From JAUSNA01 sp964568885 (GTDB lineage Bacteria; Patescibacteriota; Microgenomatia; Levybacterales; GWA1-39-11): a stretch of 64,000 nt of DNA. Below, piece by piece: positions 49,713-58,304 of the stretch. The notes below the pieces were generated by a model. It saw only the letters and a program-made list of their open reading frames with translations. It was not told where the DNA came from and searched no databases. The stretch spans positions 4,439 to 68,438 of the forward strand of contig CAZMSF010000002.1 in the NCBI GenBank assembly GCA_964568885.1, written 5' to 3'. The number at the start of each line of letters is the position of its first letter. The stretch's first letter is position 1. The position numbers and the translations under genes are program-made.

Positions 49713-50516
49713 ATGGCATTAACAGAATTACAACCAAGAATTGCAATTGTAAAATACCCCGGCACGAACTGTGAGGGAGAAACAGCCTATGGAATAACTC
49801 TTGCAGGGGGTATTCCCGATATTGTTCTTAATTATGATTTGGAGAGGGGTGATGTCCAACTGCCCGATTATCAAGGAGTCATATTTGCCGGAGGATTTTC
49901 CTATGGCGATGATTTGGGTTCCGGAAGGGTTGCGGCTTTGAAATTAGACAGTAAGTACGGCAACCAAGTTGAACGTTTTAAAGAAAAAGGAGGGATTAGT
50001 CTTGGCATTTGTAACGGAAATCAAATAATGGCGCAGTCCGAGCAGTTTTTTACAGATGAAGCGGGTCGAGAGTTAACGCTTGATAGAAATGACAGGGCAC
50101 ACTTCAACAGCGACAGGGTGAAACTTTTGTACGAACCAAACAATAGGTGTGTTTGGTTGAAAGATTTGCAGGAATATGGGCCTGTAGAATTTCAGGTCGC
50201 CCATGGTGAGGGAAAGTACGTGTTTGTAAAACCCGAAAAGCTTGCCGAGCTTGAAGCAGAGGGGAGGGTGTTATTTAGATATGCCGGAAAAGATGGAAAA
50301 CCAACGCTTGCCTATCCATTAAATCCAAACGGTTCTGTTAACGGCATTGCAGGAGTAGTTGATAGAACAGGTCATCATGCTGCCCTCATGCCTCATCCGG
50401 AGCGGTCAATCAAAAGAGAGCAATATGCAAATTCGAGACGCCTTCCTCAAGATTTTATTCCCGAAGGGCTAACGCTGTTGAAGCACTATGTGGGGCATGC
50501 GCGGCAATCGGCCTAA
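49713..50516 (+). CDS. purQ: FGAM synthase glutaminase subunit
   Basis: 267 residues. Class I glutamine amidotransferase that supplies ammonia to PurL. Nucleophile Cys100 in GISLGICNGNQ, oxyanion strand GGFSYGDDLGSGRV, and the His/Glu pair in LMPHPERS near the C-terminus. Longer than the Bacillus-type PurQ (about 227), with extra residues between the core and the HPER motif (FVKPEKLAELEAEGRV). Last gene of the cluster; its stop overlaps the convergent ACT-like gene by 4 nt. Confidence 0.95.
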   Translation: MALTELQPRIAIVKYPGTNCEGETAYGITLAGGIPDIVLNYDLERGDVQLPDYQGVIFAGGFSYGDDLGSGRVAALKLDSKYGNQVERFKEKGGISLGICNGNQIMAQSEQFFTDEAGRELTLDRNDRAHFNSDRVKLLYEPNNRCVWLKDLQEYGPVEFQVAHGEGKYVFVKPEKLAELEAEGRVLFRYAGKDGKPTLAYPLNPNGSVNGIAGVVDRTGHHAALMPHPERSIKREQYANSRRLPQDFIPEGLTLLKHYVGHARQSA

Positions 50517-51169
50517 ATTACCTCTTTCGTAAAAAGGGATGAGAGGATTTCAAAAGCCCTATTTATATTTTTATCTTCAAAAAATAGCGTAAATTCGCTT
50601 TTCGTAGGGGAGGCGCCTATGATGTTTATTCCTTCCCATGCCAAAGATTTTAGGAAAAAATAATACACCCCGGCCGTGGTCATCGCCTCGGCAGGAACGT
50701 ATACGGTGATTTGAGATATGTTTTGCAAATTCGTAATGATTGAGTCTACATTGACACTCGCAAGCAGTTTTTCAAGGAGCACCATGCTTCCGGTAATTTG
50801 AATTTCGGTTGCGCCAACGGTTATTGCACCAAATGTGCCCTTAACCCTATTTAAAAACAGTTTTGAGACAAGCTCTTCGGTTTCTTTAGTTCGGGCAATA
50901 ACGACAAAAAAAAGCCCCGAGCGGATAACCATTTCAGGAGGATGTTTGAAAATTTCCTCGCTTTTATATTTTGGTTTGAAATTTTTCTGTAAGCGTTTGA
51001 GTGCCATTATAATTGAACCCGAGCTCACGTTTTTTATCAGCATCTGCTCCAATTCGGGTTGTATATAGCGGGCCAATGATGAGAGGTTGATGATGTCTTT
51101 TGCCAAAGCCTCGGAAAGGTACCGTGAGCGTTCGACTATTTTTTTTGTTGCTTCGGGAACAGTAATCAT
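50513..51169 (-). CDS. Protein with C-terminal ACT-like domain
   Basis: 218 residues. N-terminal helices (about 1-70, VERSRYLSEALAKDIINLSS), then two alpha/beta segments. The last one reads YYFFLKSLAWEGINIIGASP, then EFTLFFEDKNINRAFEIL, which is the pattern of the ACT domain of aspartokinases (helix, GINI strand, final strand and helix). The middle part (MVIRSGLFFVVIARTKETEEL) may be a second ACT-like unit. No kinase or other catalytic domain is attached. A small-molecule sensor is a reasonable guess. Confidence 0.7.
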   Translation of the reverse strand: MITVPEATKKIVERSRYLSEALAKDIINLSSLARYIQPELEQMLIKNVSSGSIIMALKRLQKNFKPKYKSEEIFKHPPEMVIRSGLFFVVIARTKETEELVSKLFLNRVKGTFGAITVGATEIQITGSMVLLEKLLASVNVDSIITNLQNISQITVYVPAEAMTTAGVYYFFLKSLAWEGINIIGASPTKSEFTLFFEDKNINRAFEILSSLFTKEVI

Positions 51170-51283
51170 GAAGATGTTAATATCTTAACAAAATATACGG
51201 TTTTGTAAATTTTATTTCAAAAATTGACCTCAATAGGAGTTTCATTTTACCATTCTTATGACAAAGAAAGGAGGTGTAAGCGC

Positions 51284-51463
51284 ATGGAAAGAATCAAAAC
51301 AAAACCTGAAGGGGCCGATTTTCGGGCAATAATCAACCAACCGCTACGCGATGAGATGGCTGAGCTCTCAAGGCAGCTTTCTGTTGCAGACAATGAAGGA
51401 ATGTATGACAGACGAGATGGTGCTCCGGTTGAATTAAAGGCGGGGGTTGAGGGTAATGTTTAG
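51284..51463 (+). CDS. Small hypothetical protein (59 aa)
   Basis: Start MERIKTKPEGADF at 51284 chosen because AAAGGAGGTG lies 7 nt upstream, a near-perfect Shine-Dalgarno. Hydrophilic, no Cys, no membrane segment (INQPLRDEMAELSRQLSVAD is the only helix-like part). Unknown function. One of a group of small SD-led genes (25531, 39453, 39831) contrasting with leaderless neighbours. Confidence 0.65.
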   Translation: MERIKTKPEGADFRAIINQPLRDEMAELSRQLSVADNEGMYDRRDGAPVELKAGVEGNV

Positions 51464-51554
51464 CTAATTGTATCTTCTGCTTGACTTAACTTTTCACGGG
51501 TGAGTACAATGAAGGAGGAAGCAAATCCCCATATATGTTTCATAAAAAACAGAT

Positions 51555-52772
51555 ATGTTCTACTTTTCCGAACTCATCAACAAGAAAGTGGTCAATGAGA
51601 ATAATAGGACCATCGGTAAGCTAAAAGACTTTTTGTTCCTGGCAGAAGAATCCCCAAAAATTACGAAGCTATTCGTTAGAAAAAGTAAATGGCGAAGTTA
51701 TTCGATACCAATTCAAGACTTAAAAACAGTCAATGGCCGCATCGTCGTTTCCAAAGATTTTACTGAGAAAGAGGTATCCGATAAAGAATTTTCCTTGGCC
51801 CACAATTTGCTCAACCGACAAATAATTGACGTCAAAGGGGGAAAAGTCGTTCGGGTTAATGATATCGCGATACAAGACAAGGAGGATAAGCAAGAGTACT
51901 ATATTGCCGGCGTTGATGTTGGTTTTCGCGCGATACTCCGTTGGTTCAAATTGGAGAAAGCGTTTACGCCTATATATAAGGCGCTGAATTTGTATTCTCA
52001 CCCGCACTTTTTATCATGGGGAGATATAGAGCCATTGGAGTTGGCAAATGGCACCGTACAGCTTAAGAAGGATATCGGAGAATTGGAGAGAATGAGACCG
52101 GAGGATTTGGCAGACTATTTGGAGAAGACGAATATCAGAAATGTGAACAAAGTCATTACCGGACTTGGCGATGAATATGCGGCAGACGTTATCGAAGACT
52201 TGAATATCAACTATCAGACTGCGCTTTTCAAAAGATTTGCCCCCGAGAAAGCAACCAAAATCATAGACCTTCTGGAACCGGATGAGGCTGTTGATATTCT
52301 TCTGACGTTGCCTCGGGAAAAACGCATTGAAATACTTGAGGGTCTTGAAAAAACCAAAAATGAGGAGCTAAAAGAGCTGATGAAGTATTCAAAAACGTCG
52401 GTAGGAAAACTTATAAACCCGAACTTTATCACTGTCGGTTCAGAGATAAACGCAGGAGATGCTTTATCAAAAGTAAAAGAGGCACTTGTCGAGCAGCCAT
52501 TTGCAAAATATGTATATTGCGTAAATAGTGAAGAGCATTTGGTGGGGGTTTTTGAGCTTCCAAACCTTCTTATCCAGGCATCCGATACTCCTGTCTATAA
52601 ATTCATGGAACAGGACGTTGTTGTTGCGCACCTGACTACCCCTCAGGAAATCGCCTTAAAAAGGATGCTTAAGTACAAATTGTATGCACTTCCCGTTATT
52701 TCAGACAACCAAAAAATGATTGGGGTCGTTACCTTTGATGACATGATTGAGGATATTGAAGAGAAGTTGTAA
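51555..52772 (+). CDS. PRC-barrel / MgtE N-domain / CBS regulatory protein without a channel
   Basis: 405 residues, no membrane segment. In order: two PRC-barrel-like units (about 1-70 and 85-175), an MgtE N-domain built of short helical repeats (MRPEDLADYLEKTN, LGDEYAADVIEDLN, FAPEKATKIIDLLEPDEAVDILLTL, read in pieces, about 183-275) and a CBS pair (about 285-405, ending FDDMIEDIEEKL). In MgtE channels the N-domain and CBS pair sense Mg2+ and close the pore. Here the channel is missing, and the next gene, overlapping by one base (TAATG), is an NRAMP-type transporter. The likely role is Mg2+ gating of that partner (inference). Confidence 0.9.
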   Translation: MFYFSELINKKVVNENNRTIGKLKDFLFLAEESPKITKLFVRKSKWRSYSIPIQDLKTVNGRIVVSKDFTEKEVSDKEFSLAHNLLNRQIIDVKGGKVVRVNDIAIQDKEDKQEYYIAGVDVGFRAILRWFKLEKAFTPIYKALNLYSHPHFLSWGDIEPLELANGTVQLKKDIGELERMRPEDLADYLEKTNIRNVNKVITGLGDEYAADVIEDLNINYQTALFKRFAPEKATKIIDLLEPDEAVDILLTLPREKRIEILEGLEKTKNEELKELMKYSKTSVGKLINPNFITVGSEINAGDALSKVKEALVEQPFAKYVYCVNSEEHLVGVFELPNLLIQASDTPVYKFMEQDVVVAHLTTPQEIALKRMLKYKLYALPVISDNQKMIGVVTFDDMIEDIEEKL

Positions 52773-54016
52773 TGAAAAAAATAATTAAGAGACTACGGAT
52801 TAAAATTTTTATTTTGTTAGCCGTTGTGGGGCCAGGGCTTATTACGGCGTTTGCCGACAACGACGCTGGAGGGGTCGCGACATATTCTGTTGCCGCATCG
52901 AAATTCGGCTACTCAATGTTGACAACTCTCATCCCCATTACCATTGTTCTTATGGTAACTCAAGAGATAGGCTCGCGTTTGGCTGTTGTTAGTGGAAAGG
53001 GATTGGGGGATTTGATACGTGAGAAATTTGGCATCAGAGTTTCCGTGCTGATCTTTGCGCTGCTATTTTTCGTCAATTTCGGAGTCATTATCCAAGATGT
53101 TGGAGGGCTAAAAGACGGACTTGCACTTTTCCACCTCAATTTGTGGATTTTTATGCCGGTTGTAATAGCATTTTTGTTCTTTTTCATAACAAAAGCTTCA
53201 TATGCAAAAGTTGAGAAATTTTTCTTATTTTTAATATTCTTTTACATTGCATATTTCGTAAGCGCCGTACTCGCAAAACCCGACTGGGGACTTGTGGGAA
53301 AATCACTGGTGATGCCGGTTGGCAAGGTCTCCTTTGACTATTTATATACTTCAATTGCAGTCCTTGGAACAACGGTTACTGCTTGGGGTCAATTCTTTAT
53401 CAACAGTTATGTGAAGGATAAAAAATTGACGGTCGATAGAATTGGATACAACAGGCTTGAAATATATTTCGGAGCATTCTTAACCGATATTGTGACACTT
53501 TTTATGATGGTGGCAGTTGCCGCTACGGTATTTACCCATAATGTACAAATACAAGGAGCTGCAGATGCTGCGCTTGCCATAAAGCCTTTCGCAGGGGATT
53601 TGGCAGGGGTGATGTTCGGAGCGGGACTTATCGTTGCGGGGTTTATTGGAGCTGCAATTGTCCCATTGGCAACCGCATATGCCTTCTCTGAATTTTTTGG
53701 ATACGAAGGGAGTCTGGACGTAAATTTCTCAAAAAGCAGACTCTTCTATGGGTTTTTCATCGTCCAAGTGCTTCTCGGGGTTGCAGCAGTAAGTTTTCCC
53801 AATTTTGCCCTTTTCAAGTTCACACTTTATGCAGATTTCATTAACGGTTTGTTTTTGCCGATTATATTTTTCTTCCTGTATAAATTTGCTAACGACCGCG
53901 AAATCATGGGGAAGTACAGAAATAACCATATTCAAAATGTACTGCTCATCGGTTCCGGACTTGTTATCACAATAGCCTCCCTTGTTGGTGGGGTAGGAAA
54001 AGCTTTTGGAATGTAG
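52772..54016 (+). CDS. NRAMP-superfamily divalent metal transporter, likely Mg2+-type (NRMT-like)
   Basis: 414 residues with about 11 membrane helices. Helix 1 reads GPGLITAFADNDAGGVATY (20-38), where classical Mn2+/Fe2+ NRAMPs have DPGN. Helix 6 reads GTTVTAWGQFF (about 199-209), where they have the metal-binding MPH motif; the soft Met ligand is therefore absent. Loss of Met is the known mark of NRAMP-related Mg2+ transporters (NRMT). Its overlap with a cytosolic MgtE_N/CBS protein strongly fits Mg2+ handling. Substrate is inferred. The GH15-like gene follows after 3 nt and may only be co-transcribed. Confidence 0.9.
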   Translation: MKKIIKRLRIKIFILLAVVGPGLITAFADNDAGGVATYSVAASKFGYSMLTTLIPITIVLMVTQEIGSRLAVVSGKGLGDLIREKFGIRVSVLIFALLFFVNFGVIIQDVGGLKDGLALFHLNLWIFMPVVIAFLFFFITKASYAKVEKFFLFLIFFYIAYFVSAVLAKPDWGLVGKSLVMPVGKVSFDYLYTSIAVLGTTVTAWGQFFINSYVKDKKLTVDRIGYNRLEIYFGAFLTDIVTLFMMVAVAATVFTHNVQIQGAADAALAIKPFAGDLAGVMFGAGLIVAGFIGAAIVPLATAYAFSEFFGYEGSLDVNFSKSRLFYGFFIVQVLLGVAAVSFPNFALFKFTLYADFINGLFLPIIFFFLYKFANDREIMGKYRNNHIQNVLLIGSGLVITIASLVGGVGKAFGM

Positions 54017-54019
54017 TCT

Positions 54020-55099
54020 ATGGCGCGTCTTACCTATCAACAACTTATAGATAAACATTTGGAGATTTTAAAAGGACTCCAATATGATAGCGGACTTTTT
54101 GCAGCTGCGGACAAAAGCGTCGGAACCGGTTACGAGAAAAGTTGGTTAAGGGATAATTTTTATGAAACCATTGCATTCGAAGTAATAGGAGACTGGAATA
54201 CGGTTGAGAAGACATACAGAGCTATTCTTTCGATTCTTCTCAAACATGAAGAAAAAATCGACTGGGCAATAGAGAACAAGCCTACCGAGTCTTTTCAATT
54301 TATCCACGCGCGTTTTCACCCCGAGACTTTCGACGAATTTTGGGAGTCGTGGGGGAATAAGCAAAACGACGCGGTAGGGTGTATTTTGTTCCGCATTGGG
54401 GAACTTGAGCACCATCACAACCGGGCAATTCTTACCGATGAGTCTCACGTAAGAATAATCAACAAATTAGTGAGATATTTGGAAGCTATCGAGTATTGGC
54501 AAAATGGCGACAGTGGTATGTGGGAAGAAGATGAAGAGCTGCATGCATCCTCCGTTGGAGCATGCGTTGCAGGACTCGAATCGATTAAGAGGTTGCCATC
54601 TATTCAGGTTCCGGAAGAGCTCATAGAAAGAGGAAGAAATGCGTTGGTAGAATTACTTCCCCGTGAATCAGAACGAAAATTCGTTGACTTGGCATTGCTA
54701 TCGCTCATTTGGCCATACAATGTGGTAACAGACGCTCAGCGAGATGAGATCTTGAAAAATGTTGAGTACCATTTGCTTCGGGAACGAGGAGTAATACGAT
54801 ATAAGGGGGATAGATATTACAATAAAAATGCAGACAGTATAAGTGAGGAAGCTGAGTGGACTTTCGGTCTTGCGTGGCTCGCAATTATTTACGGAAAGCT
54901 GGGGCAAACGGAAAAAGCATTTTCTTACATAAAGGACTTGATAGCGGATGACACCCCGGAGGGTGTTCCGGAGTTATATTTCTCAAATTCGCCCGAATAT
55001 AATGACAATACGCCGCTTGGGTGGTCCGAATCACTGTTTATTGTTGCATTATTTGAAATGCAAGAGCGGTGGGAAATGGAAGCAAAAGAAAAGGAGTAG
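54020..55099 (+). CDS. GH15-like (glucoamylase / phosphorylase-kinase-type) glycosidase
   Basis: 359 residues, no signal peptide. (alpha/alpha)6-barrel family text: YEKSWLRDNFYETIAFE (about 38-54), FHPETFDEFWESWGNKQNDAVGCILF and DSGMWEEDEELHASSVGACVAGL, which holds the general-acid Glu region (WEE), and near the end NSPEYNDNTPLGWSESLFIVALFEM, where GH15 enzymes carry the catalytic base. Shorter than typical glucoamylases because the N-terminal beta domain is missing. Probably acts on a cytosolic alpha-glucan or glucoside; could instead be a non-catalytic sensor. Convergent with doxX. Confidence 0.85.
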   Translation: MARLTYQQLIDKHLEILKGLQYDSGLFAAADKSVGTGYEKSWLRDNFYETIAFEVIGDWNTVEKTYRAILSILLKHEEKIDWAIENKPTESFQFIHARFHPETFDEFWESWGNKQNDAVGCILFRIGELEHHHNRAILTDESHVRIINKLVRYLEAIEYWQNGDSGMWEEDEELHASSVGACVAGLESIKRLPSIQVPEELIERGRNALVELLPRESERKFVDLALLSLIWPYNVVTDAQRDEILKNVEYHLLRERGVIRYKGDRYYNKNADSISEEAEWTFGLAWLAIIYGKLGQTEKAFSYIKDLIADDTPEGVPELYFSNSPEYNDNTPLGWSESLFIVALFEMQERWEMEAKEKE

Positions 55100-55109
55100 G
55101 GAGAGAAAA

Positions 55110-55664
55110 CTATTTCTTAAAAAGTTTGCCTTTTTTCCAAGGGGTACCCAACATCGGAAGGAGATATCTGTCAACGCCTATCCATCCAGCAGTCCTCCAC
55201 GCCAGAATAAGAAAGAGTTCGATGACAAACAATACTGGGTTTGAACTTATGGTTCCGGCAAAAAGATAATTCATGTTCATGAACGCTCCAAAAAATGCAG
55301 AAATTCCGGTAAATATGCCCAATATAAGTCCAATGCCGACTAACAATTCTCCAAAGGCTACCATATAGGAGAATGTGGCGGCATTGGGAAGGGCTACATT
55401 CTGAATAAATGCTCCGTAAAATCCTGAAACATCAGGATGCTGGCCTCCTGTTTTTTCAAGTGCGCCATTCAAAAATCCCGAAACTGCAACTCCTGCTTTA
55501 GGGCCGACCCACACCGGATTGTTAACCTTTGCCCATCCCGCAATAAGCCATTCATATCCGACGTAAACACGAAGGACAAGCCAGACCCAACCCATTCGAG
55601 TATTTGAGAAGATAAAGCGCGATAGCGCCGGCTCCGGAATTTCGTCTGAAAGATTTTTAGCCAT
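55110..55664 (-). CDS. DoxX-family membrane protein
   Basis: 184 residues with four membrane helices. DoxX/DoxD relatives act in quinone-linked thiosulfate or redox chemistry. Text: RVYVGYEWLIAGWAKVNNPVW, FSYMVAFGELLVGIGLILGI, AFFGAFMNMNYLFAG and ELFLILAWRTAGWIGVDRYL, the DoxX pattern. Minus-strand promoter TTGACA (55694-55699), 18 nt, TAACGT (55670-55675), 5 nt to the ATG. GTGATTTAAATCAC (55700-55713) abuts the -35, a CRP/FNR-type operator shared in core with the rhodanese gene at 59130. Confidence 0.88.
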   Translation of the reverse strand: MAKNLSDEIPEPALSRFIFSNTRMGWVWLVLRVYVGYEWLIAGWAKVNNPVWVGPKAGVAVSGFLNGALEKTGGQHPDVSGFYGAFIQNVALPNAATFSYMVAFGELLVGIGLILGIFTGISAFFGAFMNMNYLFAGTISSNPVLFVIELFLILAWRTAGWIGVDRYLLPMLGTPWKKGKLFKK

Positions 55665-55669
55665 ACTCT

Positions 55670-55699
55670 ACGTTACCAGTGTTGATTCATGTGTGTCAA
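55670..55699 (-). promoter_or_regulatory. Promoter of doxX, leaderless type
   Basis: TTGACA (55694-55699), 18-nt spacer, TAACGT (55670-55675), 5 nt to the ATG at 55664, all read on the minus strand. Confidence 0.55.
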
Positions 55700-55713
55700 G
55701 TGATTTAAATCAC
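55700..55713. promoter_or_regulatory. CRP/FNR-type palindrome upstream of doxX
   Basis: GTGATTTAAATCAC, a perfect 14-bp palindrome directly upstream of the doxX -35. Its core TGATTTAAATCA recurs exactly at 59083-59094. The FNR consensus is TTGAT-N4-ATCAA. It could also act on the divergent FAD oxidase gene at 55807. Confidence 0.55.
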
Positions 55714-55806
55714 ATACAAACATTTTATATTCTGAGAGGCAGAACCCACTTGACGAACGTATAAATTTCCTTCATCATAAAAAAAGAGCGATATTTTTTG
55801 TTTTGT

Positions 55807-57465
55807 ATGGATACAAATCTTCTTGCCCGGCTATCAAAAATTATTGAAGGAGACATAGCGACCGACTCCATGACTCTGACCGAATACAGTCATGATGCTT
55901 CTCTTTTTGAGATGAAGCCCGAGGCCGTGGTCTTCCCGAGGGGCGAAAAAGATGTTGCCGCTCTTGTCCGGTTTGTCGCTGAAAACAAAAAAGAGCATCC
56001 ACATCTCTCATTAACAGCACGTTCCGCAGGAACAGACATGGGTGGTGGTTCCATCAACGATTCCATAATAGTAGCTTTTTCAAAGTACTTTAATGCGAAG
56101 CCAAAAATTGATGCCGATAAAAGAACAGCAATTGTTGAACCAGGCCTTTTCTATAGAGACTTTGAGAAAGAAACCATTCGCGAAGGGCTTCTTTTCCCTT
56201 CGTATCCTGCGAGCCGGGGTTTGTGTGCTATGGGAGGAATTATTAACAACAATTCGGGAGGGGAAAAATCTTTGCAATATGGAAAAACCGAACGGTATGT
56301 GAAAAGCGTTAAAGTTGTGCTTCGGGACGGAAGTGTTTGTGAATTCAAGAAGCTCACGATGGCAAGCCTTGAAAAGAAAATGACTCAAAAAGATCTTGAA
56401 GGGGAGATATATAGAAAGATGTTCAAACTCATCAGCGATAATTACGACGAGATAATGGCCGCAAAGCCGCAAGTGAGTAAAAATTCTGCGGGATACTTTC
56501 TATGGAATGTCTATGACAAAGAAGAGGGGACTTTTGATCTGACCAAGTTGTGGGTTGGAGCCCAAGGAACCCTTGGGTTACTTTTGGAGGCTGAGGTATC
56601 ACTCGTTCCTATCCATATGCACCGGGAGATGATGGTTGTTTTTCTTCATGACTTAAAGCATCTGGGCGAAATCATCAATGCCGCGCTGCCTCTTAAGCCA
56701 GAAAGCTTTGAGTCATACGATGACAATACCCTTAAATTGGCTCTCAAATATTTCCCGGAATTTGCTAAGCAATTGGGAGCAAAAGGGTTTGTCGGGGCGG
56801 GGATAGCATTTATGCCCGAATTCCTGATGGTGATGCGCGGTGGCCTTCCAAAGCTTGTTTTACAAATAGATTTCACCGGCAACGACCCTGAAGAATTGAA
56901 GCAAAAAATTGCTACGCTCAAGGCAAAGCTGGCGCCGCTTCATCCCCAAGCAAAAGTTGCGGTAGAGTCACAGGAAGAAAAATACTGGCTTATCAGAAGG
57001 GAAAGTTTTAATTTACTAAGGAAGAAAATCAAAAACAAGCACACAGCCCCATTTATCGATGATTTTGTTATAAAACCTGAATATATCGCCGAGCTTATAC
57101 CTCAAATAAATGCCATCATTCAAAAGCACAAAGACTATATGTATACGGTTGCTGGGCACATCGGAGACGGGAATTTCCATATTATTCCCCTTGTTGATAT
57201 CACGAAAAAATCAGTACGGGATGCAATTCCCGAAATTTCAAAACAGGTTTACGATTTGGTAATAAAATACGGAGGGTCAATAACGGGAGAGCATAATGAC
57301 GGTCTCATCAGAACGCCGTATCTGAGACAAATGTATGGAAGTAAAATTTACGAGCTTTTTGAGGAAACGAAGCGAATATTTGATCCGGAAAACATATTCA
57401 ATCCACGAAAGAAAGTCGGAGCGACTATGGAGTACGCAATGAAGCACCTTCGGATGCAGTGGTGA
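55807..57465 (+). CDS. FAD-linked oxidase of the GlcD / D-lactate dehydrogenase type
   Basis: 552 residues from MDTNLLARLSK. VAO-fold flavoenzyme oxidising 2-hydroxy acids. FAD_binding_4 half: TARSAGTDMGGGSINDSI (about 64-81) and LCAMGGIINNNSGGEKSLQYG (about 140-160, with one residue changes from the consensus). C-terminal half: GHIGDGNFHIIPLVD (about 451-465), which provides the metal/substrate His and Asp, and GEHNDGLIRTPYL. No Fe-S or cytochrome domain is attached, so it needs a separate electron acceptor (quinone or flavoprotein). A LUD protein at 33737 and DoxX next door hint at a membrane redox link. Substrate unknown. Confidence 0.9.
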   Translation: MDTNLLARLSKIIEGDIATDSMTLTEYSHDASLFEMKPEAVVFPRGEKDVAALVRFVAENKKEHPHLSLTARSAGTDMGGGSINDSIIVAFSKYFNAKPKIDADKRTAIVEPGLFYRDFEKETIREGLLFPSYPASRGLCAMGGIINNNSGGEKSLQYGKTERYVKSVKVVLRDGSVCEFKKLTMASLEKKMTQKDLEGEIYRKMFKLISDNYDEIMAAKPQVSKNSAGYFLWNVYDKEEGTFDLTKLWVGAQGTLGLLLEAEVSLVPIHMHREMMVVFLHDLKHLGEIINAALPLKPESFESYDDNTLKLALKYFPEFAKQLGAKGFVGAGIAFMPEFLMVMRGGLPKLVLQIDFTGNDPEELKQKIATLKAKLAPLHPQAKVAVESQEEKYWLIRRESFNLLRKKIKNKHTAPFIDDFVIKPEYIAELIPQINAIIQKHKDYMYTVAGHIGDGNFHIIPLVDITKKSVRDAIPEISKQVYDLVIKYGGSITGEHNDGLIRTPYLRQMYGSKIYELFEETKRIFDPENIFNPRKKVGATMEYAMKHLRMQW

Positions 57466-57475
57466 CACCCCCGTA

Positions 57476-58246
57476 TCAGGCTAAAATGAATTTCCCGATA
57501 ACTTCGGCTACGCCGTCGCTATCAACAGTCGGGGCAATGAAGTCGGCGATTTCTTTCAAGTCGGGTACTGCGTTTCCCATCGCGACCTTAAGCCCCGATG
57601 CCATAAGAAGGGGAAAATCATTATATCCATCGCCAACACCTATTATCTCTTCTCTTTTGAGGCTCAATTTTTCTGCAATGATTTCTATTCCATGAAGCTT
57701 TGTTGCATTTACATGTGTAATATTGAGTCCGTATTTTTCCGGATTTTTATGACGAGTTCTATAAATGTTAAGGTGGGGGAGTGAAAGCTCCTTCATGATG
57801 GTGTGGGTCTGGTCAAGTGTAAAATCTTCATAGGTATAAAACATTGAAACGTTGCCAGGATCGTCTCCTTTTTCAAATGGAGGAAAATTATCGTCATTTC
57901 GGGACAAACTTTCTCCATTCTTTATATAAAACGTAATGCTGTTCTTTTCAAAAACATCGATTGTGTGTTGCACGTCGGAAGATTCTATTGTTTGTTTGTG
58001 TATTACCTTTTCTGATGCAATATCAATAACAAATGCTCCGGTGTCGATGACAATGTACCCATCGGTAAGGCCAAGCGGTTTTAAAATTTTTTTAGTCGAA
58101 TAATATGACCGTCCCGTGACAAGGCAGATATGGACTTTTTCCTTTGCTTTCGTTATCGCCTCCCTCACTTTTTTTGAAGGCATCGCATCGTATTGATAGG
58201 GAATAAGAGTCCCATCAACATCAAGCATTATCGCTTTGTAATTCAT
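57476..58246 (-). CDS. HAD-superfamily phosphatase, Cof type (HAD-IIB)
   Basis: 256 residues. Motif I DVDGTLIPY (nucleophile Asp9), motif II CLVTGRS, a IIB-type cap (about 85-185) and motif IV GVGDGYNDFPLLM with AMGNA following. Such enzymes remove phosphate from sugars, nucleotides or PLP; the cap does not tell which. Minus-strand extended -10 TGGTACAAT (TACAAT at 58254-58259) is 7 nt before the ATG. Divergent from the MBL hydrolase. Confidence 0.92.
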   Translation of the reverse strand: MNYKAIMLDVDGTLIPYQYDAMPSKKVREAITKAKEKVHICLVTGRSYYSTKKILKPLGLTDGYIVIDTGAFVIDIASEKVIHKQTIESSDVQHTIDVFEKNSITFYIKNGESLSRNDDNFPPFEKGDDPGNVSMFYTYEDFTLDQTHTIMKELSLPHLNIYRTRHKNPEKYGLNITHVNATKLHGIEIIAEKLSLKREEIIGVGDGYNDFPLLMASGLKVAMGNAVPDLKEIADFIAPTVDSDGVAEVIGKFILA

Positions 58247-58253
58247 GTAAACA

Positions 58254-58259
58254 ATTGTA
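58254..58259 (-). promoter_or_regulatory. Extended -10 of the HAD phosphatase gene, leaderless type
   Basis: TACAAT with TG extension, minus strand, 7 nt before the ATG at 58246. Confidence 0.5.
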
Positions 58260-58270
58260 CCATTACAAAG

Positions 58271-58298
58271 TTGTTTTTGATGTTTTCTTTGGTATTAT
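58271..58298 (+). promoter_or_regulatory. Promoter of the MBL-fold gene, leaderless type
   Basis: TTGTTT (58271-58276), 16-nt spacer, TATTAT (58293-58298), 6 nt to the ATG at 58305. Confidence 0.55.
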
Positions 58299-58304
58299 TT
58301 CAGA

